NCBI GenBank assembly: GCA_032191485.1
Contig: JAVDOI010000004.1
Span: forward strand, 16,581,443-16,645,442
Direction: 5' to 3'
Origin: Leptoclinus maculatus
Taxonomy: Eukaryota; Chordata; Actinopteri; Perciformes; Stichaeidae
DNA length: 64,000 nt
This document shows, one piece after another, positions 36,681 through 49,208 of this stretch. Below the pieces are notes generated by a model that made no database searches, had not been told where the DNA came from, and saw only the letters and a list, made by a program, of their open reading frames with translations. A program made the translations under genes and the position numbers. The first letter of the stretch is position 1; each line of letters opens with the position of its first letter.

Positions 36681-37683
36681 TCCTTTGAAAAGCCATAAAT
36701 TATCATATTGAATTCTAAGCCCATAAGTGGTTTGGCTTCTAATGAGTGTTGTGTTTGTACTGCTTGGTCAGTACCACTGAGCGAAGGTTTAGTTGCTTTG
36801 CTCTCCTCTGAGCTTCTTACTGTGGTGATCTGGTGAGAAGACCAGTAGACGCAACCATCTCAATAGTAAGGTGGCTGGATCTCACTAAACTTAACTAAAA
36901 TTAAATATGGACTTCATTGTCACTTTGCACAATGATGGACTGACATATTTCATCTATCACATCACGAAAAAAGGACAAACTGCTCACATGAAACCATAGC
37001 ATACACAAACACAAACACACTTTAGTCAATCCAGATGTCGAACAGCAGGAATCACAAGTGACAGGCTGAGAAATTAGCTCTGTGTGGAAAAAGGTTAATG
37101 CATGTGTCAACATCCATACACATCCGTACCCGTAGTGCTACTTACTTAATTCCTTCCTTTCCTAATTTCCTCCTTCCTTACATGCATACATTCTTATTTT
37201 CTCCATCCTTTTTCCCCCTCATTTGTTATTCTTCCTTTCCTTTCATTAAAATGCCCTCCACCCCAATCATGGATTTGGCATGTCTTTATCAGCAGTAATA
37301 GATTGCACTTCACCTAGACAAGCCTCAGCGTGCAGATTAAAACCCCTCAACAACAGAGCCCCTCGCCTCTAAATCACTTTTACTGCTCTGCTATACTGTA
37401 ATGCTGCATGCTTCTGTTTGTGTGTATTTGATTGTGGATGAGAAAGAGTGATATTGCTCAAGAATATGCACATCTTTTGGGGGATTGGGGGACTTTGATG
37501 TTTTCATTAATGATTCTCAGTTTCTTTCCTCTTTGTCTGACAGCAGTGATGTGACCTTTGAGTTTTGTTTCACTGATTATTTGCAGCAAAACTGGAAAAA
37601 AAAGAAATTGAGAAGAGCTGGAACGAGTAAAACCTACAGAAACCGAATATTAATCTAATGATTACAGCAGGTGGACACATTTA

Positions 37684-37795
37684 TGGTAAATGGACTTGGA
37701 CTTGCATTTATGTAGCACTTTTCTAGTCTTCTGAGCACTTAAAGGACTTTACACTACATGCAAACATTCACTGAATCACACACACACACACACAC
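37684..37795 (+). mobile_element. Dispersed 'ggtaaatggacttgcatttatatagcgctttt' teleost repeat plus CA tail
   Basis: GGTAAATGGACTTGGACTTG, CATTTATGTAGCACTTTTCT, AGTCTTCTGAGCACT, AAAGGACTTTACACTACATG and CATTCA follow a very common teleost repeat I recognise by its order, ending in a (CA)n tail at 37777-37795. Confidence 0.7.
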
Positions 37796-38439
37796 GCATG
37801 ATTTTTTGTCCAGTTTACTCAAAAAGAGACCATTATTTACAAAATGAACGTCATGCTGTATTGGAGAAGACTTACTTGATGCTAGCGATTGAGACCGTAA
37901 ACTCATGTTTACTGAGAAGTAGGGTCATTTTATCATAGACCTCTATACAATATGACTTATTTTTGCGACCAGAAGAGTCGTCCCCTGCTCTCTAATAGAA
38001 AGAATGCAAGTTTAAGTCACTTGTTGTGATTGTATCAGAGAAAAGTTGTTTCAAAGCTGTGGCACGGTACTAAATTGAGTTGCTGATGTATGTAATGTAA
38101 CATTAGTTTGTGTTTGGGTGCAATGGTGCATGTTTATGCCCGGTGTACATTTATGTAATATAATCATGACTTTCTTACCACACTTCCCCTTTTCCTTCTT
38201 TCCTCCCTTTATGACTCCTCATTTACTTCTTTGCTAGTGTCCTTACTTCCTTTCTTCCTTCTTCTTTATTCCTAGTCATCCCAAGACATTATCTAGTGCC
38301 AGATATACAGCCAGAAGGCGTACTGTATGTTTGTGTGTCTGTGAGAGATATTTTACTGTTCTCTCTGTGCCACCTTGTGGAGAAAAAAGGTGTAGCACTT
38401 CTTCAATTGAACTGTTTTCCATTTCTTCCTGTTGCTCAG

Positions 38440-38538
38440 ATGTTCATACAGTGTGGCTATCCAGCGGTGTGACCTCTCACCTTTGACCTCTGATTTGTCC
38501 TCTCTACACCCTTACAACCTTACAAACACTCTTCTGAT
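38440..38538 (+). other. Candidate non-coding 5' exon of fam163a
   Basis: A strong pyrimidine tract and acceptor (TTTCTTCCTGTTGCTCAG) is followed 99 bases later by a good donor (GAT|GTAAGT). All frames contain stops, so it could only be UTR. A second short pair (38624-38645, acceptor CTGCTTTCAG, donor GTGAGT) follows. Support is splice signals and position just upstream of the first coding exon only. Confidence 0.3.
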
Positions 38539-38545
38539 GTAAGTC

Positions 38546-38571
38546 AGTCTGTCTGTCTGTCCGTCCGTCCG
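38546..38571. repeat. (TCTG)n(TCCG)n microsatellite
   Basis: Tetranucleotide units changing from GTCT to GTCC; it starts within a few bases of the candidate donor at 38539. Confidence 0.85.
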
Positions 38572-39212
38572 ATCTATGACATTTAATCTAACTACCACTG
38601 TTACTGTATTTCTCTGCTTTCAGGTGTTAAGCAACTTTGCTGAACGTGAGTACAACAACAACAAACAACCAGGTTTACTCTATAAAACTTATGTCACGGG
38701 GCAATTTCATTTACATTTTGTTCTGTTAATCTAAATTTGCATACAGAGTTAAGCAGAATTTGCTTTATATATGAATTTAGAATATTATTTGACTGGTTTT
38801 CAGTTACATTAAGTTAAATACTGATTTAAAAATAAATAGCAATAAAGTTCCCTATATGTGTATATTTAGACAAACTAAGATTAACATAATGTGGTCATTT
38901 CCGCTGCAAAAGAAACCAGTTCCAGTTTGGTTATCAAGGTATTAAAGGATGTAAATAAACAGTAAATTAAGTTTAGAATAGTAAAAAATATACATTTAGG
39001 TCTCTTTATGATGGCAGTCCATATCTATCATAGTGCATGCTTGTATTTAAGTCATTTACACTTTGCATGTTTTCTACTTAATTATCCCTGCATAATTACA
39101 GAATGACATTTTGAGTTTGCTCTAGTAACGTACATAGAAAATATATTCCATCTGTGTTTACTGTGATGGTGACCTTTGCCTGATTTGATTAAACTTCACA
39201 TTTGCTGTGCAG

Positions 39213-40383
<1,171 letters not shown>

Positions 40384-40409
40384 CCATCCTAAAAAAAAAC
40401 AACACCACC

Positions 40410-40412
<3 letters not shown>

Positions 40413-40449
<37 letters not shown>
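40413..40449. repeat. (CA)n microsatellite in fam163a 3' UTR
   Basis: A 37-base AC run 30 bases after the stop codon, in sense orientation, so present as CA repeats in the mRNA. Confidence 0.95.
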
Positions 40450-40450
<1 letters not shown>

Positions 40451-40464
40451 CCCTCTCTTCACCT

Positions 40465-40492
40465 ACACACACACCACCACCACCACCACCAC
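40465..40492. repeat. (CAC)n trinucleotide repeat
   Basis: CACA grading into six CAC units, just after the dinucleotide run. Confidence 0.9.
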
Positions 40493-42649
40493 TAAAACGA
40501 CCACAGACATACTTTAGACACCTGCTGCAGCTGCCAGTGAGGATCTACTGGATAAAGGCCCGCTGTTTGTGGAGGTTATCACATTTATTTAGGGTTTGGG
40601 GGATTTTCCAAGACAACTGCTGAAGACTAAAGTCTGTGATAGCTCCTCACTTTATACCCTTGAATTTTAAGTTTTGATGTTCACAAAGATAGTAATTCTG
40701 TAATTTACGGTAGATAAAACTGTACGTTTCCTGTAAGAAAATGTCTCTTTGTGCTCCCACATGAAGGATATGGTTGTAAACTTGTAAACTGTCTGTTGAC
40801 TGTTACTGTGTATTTAATGACCGAGGGCTATCTTAGACCATTTATGATTTTCCCCTGCTACACATCTCCCTAATGACAAAAAGACAAAAAAATTAGTATG
40901 ATAAAGTATGTAGTACATATGAAGCAATTTTGTCTTGATAAGCAGAATGGAGACTGAAATTAATTTGGAAACAGTTACATGAAGGAAAAGTCAACATCCT
41001 CTCTGCAGTTTTCTGCATCTCTAGAAGCATGCTTGAGTTACAGGAAAGGTGGAGGAGGGCGGACGACTGGAGCTTTCTCTATGCAAGCTGTCTGGCAAAC
41101 TACTGCAGCTCTTCATCTCCAGTCATCTCCTTTCAGCTGTTTTTCTCTTTATTGGAGGAATATTGGAAGCACGGTGCACACCCATCACGATCTGATGCAC
41201 ATGTAGATATAAGTATATAAAACTGGATCATGGATACAGTAGTTCTCTTGGTTTGCCAGATCCACACTGAACCCCCAATTTGTCCCCTAAGGTGTTAGCC
41301 TGTGAACAAGCAAGGACGCCTGAGCCCTTGAATGCAACAGTAGCAATCTTGAAACGAACTGATGAATTTCTCTTTTGACAGTGATGCAAAAAGTTTGATG
41401 TGTAATTATGAACCAGAAAGCAATGAATGCTCACCTCCTGATCCCATTGTGTTCTTGATGAAAAAGAGATGCACCCTAGGATTTCAACATGATGTATTTT
41501 GATTGAGGGAGCGTGATTTACTAGTTTGTGCTATTTTGTCTACGCACTCCTCCTATACTCCCGTACTACTCTCACGTTGAATCTTTGAAATGCAAATAAT
41601 CAAGTTATTTATTTTCATGTTTTTGTTTTCATATTGTGAGGAAGTTAGAATACACATTTATGTGATTGAAAACTGTTTCACAATGCTCATTTTCTACATA
41701 ACACTTACCCAGCATTTCGTGTCATACATTATAATATTTCTTGTGATATTTGTATTTATATTTATGTGTACTGCAAGAATCAGTGAGGCTGAATGAGCAA
41801 TGCAAGAAACCTTGAGGACTTGCATGGTGTGATAACGATTTTGCAAGATTTTCTGACAGGCCTAGTATTATCATTCAAGCATTAAACAACAGTGCATATA
41901 ACATAATTAGAATTCATTGATCAGTAGCTACCTCACTTATTTCTCAATTACTTTTTCTTTAAGGTTAAGTAGATGCCAACTGCAGTGCCATTACACTATA
42001 TATCTTAAAAGTCCTTTAGACCATTTTACACCAGAATTGTGTTTTTTTCTTCTTCTTCTCTGGATTAATTTAAAGGGGCAAATAAATGTACAGAGGACTG
42101 GTAAAATTAAAGTTCATCACTAAAGGTTGAAAGGTTTGATTTTTGGAAAACTTATGAAATCTGGTCAGAAATGTCTAGAATCTCTGACTAGGATTCGGTG
42201 AAATAGAAGCAGTGTTTCTCCATGTTGTTGTTCACAACCACAAATAAGGACACATAGTCATCATTCATTTATTTAGGCATTGTATTAACTATCTATTTTA
42301 TTACCTACTTAACCCGTTATCTTTGAAAAAAGGAAAAAAAGATTTTTAGAAATATGGTTAAAACAGATATTGTACCTGACGAATACAGAAACAGTAATAT
42401 TTGACAGTGTTAACTTTTGAATTAAAGATTTGTAACTGCTTGAAATGCCTATTTGTGTGATGATTGACAAGACTATATATAGCCTACATTATACAGCCAG
42501 ATAGACCACGTGAATGTTAAGCCATCAAGATGATATCATCTAATCATTATTACATATGTACATCGTTTAAAGCTGTATTTGATGTTGTAGCTAGCTTGTT
42601 GAGTGGGAGCTAACTGCTTTAACGCTATAAGCTGCTGGGTAGTGTAGTT

Positions 42650-42945
42650 CATAGTGGTGGAAGAAGTGGTCAGATAGTTAGCTATAAGCAGCAGTACCAG
42701 GGTGTAAAAATAGCCTATTACAAGTCCTGCATTCAGACGTTTTATGAGCAAGATATAGACTACTATAAATTTATATTTTTTTAGAGATGAATTGCCATTT
42801 AACTGTAAACCAGCTTTTTACAGTTGCAGCTCTCTGTGGTGGAGCTCATTTTAAGAACCCGTGCTTATACACGTACTGTTGTAGGCTTTCCTAACCCTCA
42901 AAATGTAAATAATAAAGTACAGGTACTTAAAAATGCGTGAGTAAA
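42650..42945 (+). repeat. Dispersed 'acttaagtaaaagtac' teleost repeat, forward copy
   Basis: GTGGTGGAAGAAGTGGTCAG, AGCAGTACCAGGGTGTAAAA, CAAGTCCTGCATTCA, then CTCAAAATGTAAATAATAAA and GTACAGGTACTTAAAAATGC are in the order expected of the family. A reverse copy is at 9500-9625. Confidence 0.5.
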
Positions 42946-43420
42946 CACCACCGTTCATAATAAAGCATCATATTCAAATAAGTCATATAAATTGAATAGT
43001 AAAAAATAGATCTGCCTCCAAAATGTGGTGCAGCAGAATTAGTAGAACTGATGGGAATACTCAAAAGTAAACAAATGTATTTTCTTGTCAGTTTGGAAAA
43101 TCCCGTCTTTTATTTTGAAAAATACAACCAGAAGTCGTAACGTTACATGTTGATGTCAACATTCTCCAGTATGGCTGACTGACTGAAAAAATTTAGTTTT
43201 GTCTTACAAAGCGAGGGGATAAAAGGCAGGAACTATTTCTTAAAAACATAATCTGTGCAGTTCTTGTGATAAATTCAACATTTCTTGTCATTTAATTCAA
43301 GGAAGAGGCTTTAAATTCTCAAGGAATACAAACCGGAAGTAGCATTGTTGTTGCTGGCGAAACAAAAGTAGCTTGATGCTAACTGCAAACATACTAACTT
43401 AGCTAGCTACATATTATGCT

Positions 43421-43560
43421 CAAAACGCCGGCCGGCTTCTGCAAACGCCGGCCGGCTTCTGCAAACGCCGGCCGGCTTCTGCAAACGCCGGCCGGCTTCT
43501 GCAAACGCCGGCCGGCTTCTGCAAACGCCGGCCGGCTTCTGCAAACGCCGGCCGGCTTCT
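43421..43560. repeat. Seven-copy 20-bp GC-rich minisatellite
   Basis: Unit GCAAACGCCGGCCGGCTTCT repeated seven times. Copies 2-7 are identical and copy 1 differs only at its first two bases, with a broken eighth start GCAAAT. Each unit holds the 10-bp palindrome GCCGGCCGGC. As 20 is not a multiple of 3, the array is open in frames of both strands and produces repetitive peptides; these are by-products, not genes. Confidence 0.97.
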
Positions 43561-43699
43561 GCAAATCGTTTTTAGCTATTGTTCCAATAAAATTCACTTA
43601 AAATATTGATAAAAATGATCGTGTAATGTTTTCAGTTGATTTAATGGTGTTAAACTAAAGTTTAACTTCGTACCTTTCGAACTAAATATCGTTGTAATT

Positions 43700-44307
43700 A
43701 TTAAAGTTAGCTTTGCCTTTACCAGAGTCGTTAAAAGGATGCTAACGCCGGTGAATTAGCCGTGCGCCGCTATTGGCCTAATCCGTCCAAATTTCTATCC
43801 ATGTTGTAAACACTGGGTGCTGCTGGTTTTTCGGGGATATTCGCTTGTTACAGGTTCGCCAAAATTACCATTAATGCTGTCAACACATCCGGGAACGTAG
43901 TTCTGTCCTTCACAATAAGATATCACGCTTCAACAACTCCACCGTCGCCCGAGCGTCGCCGAGTGTTCTTTCTGCTTTCTCCCATAAAAGTCACTTTCCT
44001 ATAGTATTTAGACATGTAAACGTCCATATATATTCATGAAATTTGACACGCAGATTCTTTGATATATATGAATTAATATTATTTATACTTGGATGGCGAT
44101 CGCCGAAGAAAGTGCGTCACGACGGAATCGTTCGAGATAGGCCAATAACGGCTAGCGCCGTCGAAGGCAGGCCATCGTTACGTTACGTTGATTTGACTAT
44201 GCATTGTCCGTTAATGACCAGCGTCCCGTCATGCACGGATTCATGTATCTGCACCGTAGCTGTTCAACTGTAGAAGGCCCAGGCATAAAATGCACGGCCC
44301 GCCACTG
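43700..44307 (-). mobile_element. CpG-rich DNA-transposon-like segment with hAT-like end
   Basis: Read on the minus strand, the right edge starts CAGTGGCGGGCCGTGCATTT (44307 leftwards), a CAGTGGCG terminus typical of hAT-type teleost elements. The interior is CpG-rich relative to its surroundings, with the palindrome GGCGATCGCC near 44095-44104 and GGCTAGCGCC near 44150. No left terminus or target duplication was found, so the left limit is a guess. Confidence 0.4.
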
Positions 44308-44510
44308 ATACACACACACATACAACACACAGTATGCCTAATCAATTATTATTAATTCAATAAAACATTTGTACCTTTCTCTCTCTACAACTGAACATAA
44401 GTCAAAAATAAATGTTTTGTTTGTGTGCATACAGTATGCACATACACCTACATGGCAGAGCTATAATAGAAATCATTGTCCAGTGTGAGCTGGACACTCT
44501 GCAGCAGTAC

Positions 44511-44550
44511 TGCGCATGCGTGTAATTACGCTAACATTCCAAACCGGAAG
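44511..44550 (+). promoter_or_regulatory. rabgap1l: rabgap1l promoter: NRF1 and ETS sites
   Basis: TGCGCATGCG at 44511-44520 is a full palindromic NRF1 site, and ACCGGAAG at 44543-44550 is a high-quality ETS/GABPA site. Such pairs are typical of TATA-less, widely active promoters. It sits about 100 bases before a first-exon donor. No TATA box was seen. Confidence 0.65.
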
Positions 44551-44559
44551 GTGTGTCAC

Positions 44560-44656
44560 TAAACTCCCTTGTGATTCATCTTCTTAAACATATACGATCT
44601 TCACTGCAACTCCTCTGACAGCTAGCAAGTGAGCAACTCCTCTACGCTCTCAACAA
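44560..44656 (+). other. rabgap1l: rabgap1l non-coding exon 1
   Basis: The exon ends at 44656 with the consensus donor CAA|GTAAGT. It contains no ATG. Joined to the exon at 48989, the frame leading to the start codon is open back to a TGA near 44616 but has no earlier ATG. The transcription start is not determined; 44560 is approximate. Confidence 0.5.
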
Positions 44657-47600
44657 GTAAGTTGACAGCTCTTTTTCTCAACGTACGTGTTGGTTTCAGT
44701 GTCACGTTTACACGCAGTAAGAATAGAGACGTTGTTTTCCTTCTCTTTTCTCGTCCTTCTTCCTCCGGAGTCGGGCGGGGTGTTGCTGAGTGAGCTCGCT
44801 CCTCCAAATAGTGGTCCAACTGTTTTGGACTTCGAGCTGGTTAGCGTTAGCCAAACTTAGCTTTAGCTCGCAGGTCTAGCACTGGCACACACAGGTACTT
44901 CCTCTTTAGCCTGCTTTCACCTGTTCTGGTAGCGAGCTCCTTGTCTACAGACCTACTTGTGTCAAATGTTATTCTATTTCTGTTGTTATGAAATGGCTGT
45001 GGTGACTGCACGGATGAGTTAGCTTGCCACCAGCTAATTCTGCCTTGAGTGTCTATGTCTGTGTTGTTTGTATTAACAAACGCGAGCTGCTGTGAGATGA
45101 GTCTGTCAATGTGTCAAGTACCTTTGTCATTTTCATTTGCCCTTCCTAAACGTGCGTGTTGATAGAGAGAAGCTGCCATGTTATGCCTGCTGATGATGCT
45201 GTGAGAGACTGATGTGCTCCATCCAGGCCTGCAGAAACCAACGAGAGCAGCAATAACAGTGTACTGCAGTAATGAGTGAGAAAAGACCCCACAGTCACTA
45301 TACACAAACAATGACAACTGTCTCCTCAGCTGGATGAAAAGATCATAAACATTTTAATTTATTATTGGTCATTAGGTGACTCTTTTGTGGAAATTAACCA
45401 TTTATACGCAGAATTTGTGTTTACTTCAGAAAGGGCTCATAAGGCTTTTGTTTGACATATTCCAGTTGAGTGTTTTAGTCGACTGGCGGGCTTACAGGTG
45501 TGTAGTAGAACATGTGTCGGCTGCTGTCATTTTGTCCCAGCATTTGTTCTCCAGGATTTGTCTCTGGGTGACTTGAGAAAGCTGAGACTTAAACATCCAC
45601 AAGACATAACTGAAGCAGGACCAGGAGATATTAACACAAATATCAATGTGTTTCATTCGGACCTTCGAAATGATAATAAGGAGTTTGTTAGAAGTTAATT
45701 TAGCCCCATAAGAGGAGAGTTACTCCAAACAAGGTCACTCAATTGAGGTCCACTATATTATTTTGTTATAATAAAGTCCCACATTGTTTATAGGGTTTCG
45801 TAAGATATTTTCTTACTTTGTATAACATCAGGGTCTGCCTGTTAAGTTGAGTTTCACTTTCAGCCCTTTTGCAGGTGCAGCTATGAAGTAATCGGGAGTT
45901 GGGCTTGGTTTTTGAATTGCTGAAGCTGCTTCGGTTGATATAAGCAACATTTTAAAATGATGTAGAGCTACGAAAAGTTGATTATTCACACGTATTTTGA
46001 TAATCAATTAATCATTTAAGTTCAAGAAAAAGCAATTGCCTTTTTCAGCCCTTGACCAGCAGTAGATTGTGGATGTTTGAACAAACTGGAATAAACAGGT
46101 AGTCTGATACGGGCCGGGCTTTAGCATTGGCACTCAACCAAAGTGGCCTTTTGTTGTGTGTCTTGATGGTGCGGTGTTTCTTTGTCATGTAGGAACTAGT
46201 TTATTCTGAAGTAGACTTCGACAGCCAGCCAGAGAACTAACCAGTATAGCAGGAATTAGTTAGCTTACATTTCACCTTGATTAATTATGATTTTCTTCAT
46301 TACGTAGTCTATTCATAGTCTTGTATGCAGTAGTACAGGTTGTCATAACATCGTACTTCAGTTAGAAACGGTGTACTTCAATGGGAAGTGATTTCAATGA
46401 TGCGTGTAAGGTGTTGCTGAAAACAGACGCGCTCTTATGTTCACCAACAAGCCTCAAAGCAGGTTTCAGTCCCGGGTCCAGAGGAGAATGAACGGTTCCT
46501 CTCTGTGGGGCGTTGTGGGGAGTCACCTGGCTCAATCGTGTTCATGTTCCGACTGACTGAGGTTACTTGTAACAAGCTGTGCGATGGATGCTTTTGCACA
46601 GAAAGGTTCCCCAGGAACATTAATATGTCTGGTGATGTGAGGAAATAAAGAAAGATTGCACAAATGTAAAGATATTAAAGTAATACTGTCCTAAAAAGGC
46701 TACCCATAGAAAAGGTTTACCACGCTGCAATGACAGGGCTGCTCACTGTGCTTATTTTCCATTATCATTCCGAGGGAGAAAAGATGCAGTCAGCAGGTTG
46801 GGCAGTCTGAGCTTTGTATTTCTCACTCGAAGGTCAGCAGTCGTATATAGATGGAGTTAGATTGAGGCACAAGTCAGACATGTAGCCACGATTATCTACA
46901 ACCAAAAGAGACGCAGAGTCAAATGCATTAGCTATCACCGACTGAAGCGATGGTAGTCAAAGGGAAAAGCTGCGATTTTGTGTTTCAGTATTCATACGTG
47001 TCTGTTGACATCTGTAACAAAACAGCGAGACCCATAGAAACACACACACACACGCCCTCAAGGATGTAATGTGTCTGGCTTGCCCTGGCCTTGTGGGTGT
47101 TGTTCCGCCTGTCCTCACCACGGGCCACTCACAATTTCCATACAGCCAGTGGTTATGTAGCAAGGCTATCAGCTGAGACTGTACTGGAGGAGCAGGCTGG
47201 TAATGACTGGGTGCAAACTAGCTCCTGAGTTTACAGTTTGAGTTACAGCCAAAGAGGAAGCCAGGGAGGGAGGGAGAAACTGTACTTACAGTCGATATTA
47301 AGTAATTATGATTAATAACCAGTTCCGTGTGGCTGCAGTGTGTTCAACCCATGCGTCAGATCCAGTATGATTTTTAGAAGAAGGGACATGTGATGATGGT
47401 CCAACAGAGCCAATGCATAAGTGGAGAAAATGCTGCTGTGTAATTGAATAAGTGTGATTTGAGCACATGACCCTTTTGCTTTCCTCATGTATGTGGGTGT
47501 GTACGATTGTGTGTATGAATGCCTTTTGTATGCGTGTAATCATGTCACTGTGTATGAATGAATGCCTCCTTCATGCTTTTGGTCTCTACTGTGTGTGTTT

Positions 47601-48988
47601 GCATCATAACTCAAATATGAATCTCTTTGTTCATAAAATGAGAGAAAATGCCCATCACAATTTCTTAAAGTCCAAAGATACATTTTCCGACCAACAGTCC
47701 AAACCCAAATATATTCAGTTCATAATTATATGAAACGGAGAAAAGCAGTATAATCCTCCCAATAGTCAAATGGTCAATAGTGTTTGTTAAAACCAAAACA
47801 ATAGGTCCGCCAGGCTTCATTTAATTATTGCTGATCAGTACAGGTACAGTACAGAACTGTTACAAAACACGGCCTTAATTCTATGGGTGTTTTGTTTATG
47901 CTTGCTTCATTTTTTAGAGTCATGTTTCAACCAGCTGTGCTTGAAGACGTGTTGACAAAACAAATGAGCCAGCAAGATGTAACATGTAGAGGCAACGGGC
48001 TGATACAGATGTGCAGACAGACTTTGTCGGTGCTTTTCTTCACATAGAGTCCACAAGAGTAACAGAAACTGAGACACATTTAGAATGTTTACGTTTGAAA
48101 CTTTGAAGTGGTCCATATTTTATGTATAGATGTGATGTCACAACTGTAACGAAATCCTGACGGTTTGTCTAAAGGTACAGTTTCTGAATGCGGGAATCAC
48201 AATATAGGACCTTTTAACATTTAGCCCAGTAGATACTTTAGAATGTAGTCTGAAGTATTATAAACTTGTGTTTGCCACAGAGCTTATTTTCTGCAATTAT
48301 CCAAAATCCAATGTAATAATCCAGCCGGCTAATTGTCGAGCGAACCGGTGCGATGCTAACGTGCGGGCTGGCCTTCAAATTTGTATTTAGTGGTTTTCTA
48401 CTATCAACAGCATGTTCAACTGAAGCCAACTGCTGGTGGCAGAATACTAAAAAATCACATTTCCTCAGCTTACAAAGTTTACTATCAAATGCTTGAATGA
48501 GGAAATAGGACCAAACAGAAATGTGGCTGCCAGCTTGTACTTGTCAGACACTGTGACGGGCCCTTATCACACCCTAAGCACCGCAAACAATTTTAAGAAT
48601 TGCGGAACAGCAGATTTGTGGGTAACGCTTACACATTGGGCTCACTTCTGGGCTGGTGTCATTAACTCAAAGATGACAGGGGGCTTAGAATAACTTCAAT
48701 CAATAACACAGTATGGCCTACAAACCAGGGAGTTGTTTGGCCAGTCCCTGGCATTTCCTTGCTGTACTGAATGGGTGTGTTTGGGTTTGGCATTACACAT
48801 CGCAATGACAACACTGCACACGCTACATCGACTGTGATGTAATAAACCTTCTTTTATTCACCGGCGTTAATAGATCCTAGACGGATGAGCCACCGCCTAC
48901 GTTGTGTAGTACTCCCAATCACTAAGATAATCTTGTAACTCTTTCAGCAGGATGTATAGTCTAATGCGATATGTTTGTCTTCCCACAG
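44657..48988 (+). other. rabgap1l intron 1
   Basis: About 4.3 kb with no supportable exon. It contains a short (CA)n at 47041-47054 and, near 48280-48390, a phrase (CCAAAATCCAATGTAATAAT, CGATGCTAACGTGCGGGCTG) that resembles a dispersed teleost repeat. Otherwise unique AT-rich sequence. Confidence 0.5.
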
Positions 48989-49208
48989 AGCTGGGCGGAC
49001 CAGTCGGGACAGGGAAGGGGAGAGCTTTAACCCTGGTCTCCCCAGCCGGCCCCGAGTAAACCAGCCAGCCATGGACGACCGCTCCTCACTTGGAAAAGTC
49101 AGCAGCTCTACCGAGTCCGTCGCCACCGTCACCAGTGAGGAGTTTGTTCTGGTCCAGCCTAGTGCCGCAGGGTCACCGCAAGGCTCTGAGGGCAAACCAA
49201 GACTCAAG
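48989..49208 (+). CDS. rabgap1l: rabgap1l exon 2: 5' UTR and start
   Basis: The acceptor GTCTTCCCACAG ends at 48988. 82 nt of leader precede the ATG at 49071-49073, which has a good Kozak context (GCCATGG). Coding is 49071-49208, 46 codons ending GKPRLK before the donor GTGAGA. The frame is open upstream, but no earlier ATG exists in the spliced leader. Confidence 0.9.

Larger units (their letters stand above)
20143..38439. other. Long fam163a 5' intron (gene-free)
   Basis: About 18 kb without a supportable coding exon on either strand. It holds microsatellites, a SINE relic, at least three DNA-transposon-type elements, a possible LINE relic and poly-A/T tracts, listed individually. Elsewhere in it I see nothing beyond AT-rich unique sequence. 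Confidence 0.5.
40384..42450 (+). other. fam163a: Probable fam163a 3' UTR
   Basis: A gene-free stretch after the stop, with candidate polyadenylation hexamers AATAAA at 42081-42086 and ATTAAA at 42421-42426. It begins with a (CA)n tract at 40413-40449 and a CAC-rich tract at 40465-40492. The true 3' end is not fixed by the sequence. Confidence 0.45.

Noticed and set aside
43421..43560. Possible CRISPR-like array
   Set aside because: The 20-bp units abut with no spacers, and the setting is a vertebrate intergenic region.
43403..43601. Open frames on both strands encoding repeated RRPASANAGRLLQ-type peptides
   Set aside because: They are produced by the 20-bp tandem repeat (three units = 60 bp) and begin and end at the array edges; no splice or homology support.
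48975..49070. N-terminal extension of rabgap1l upstream of 49071
   Set aside because: The frame is open, but its upstream ATG lies in the intron before the acceptor and the spliced leader offers no earlier in-frame ATG.
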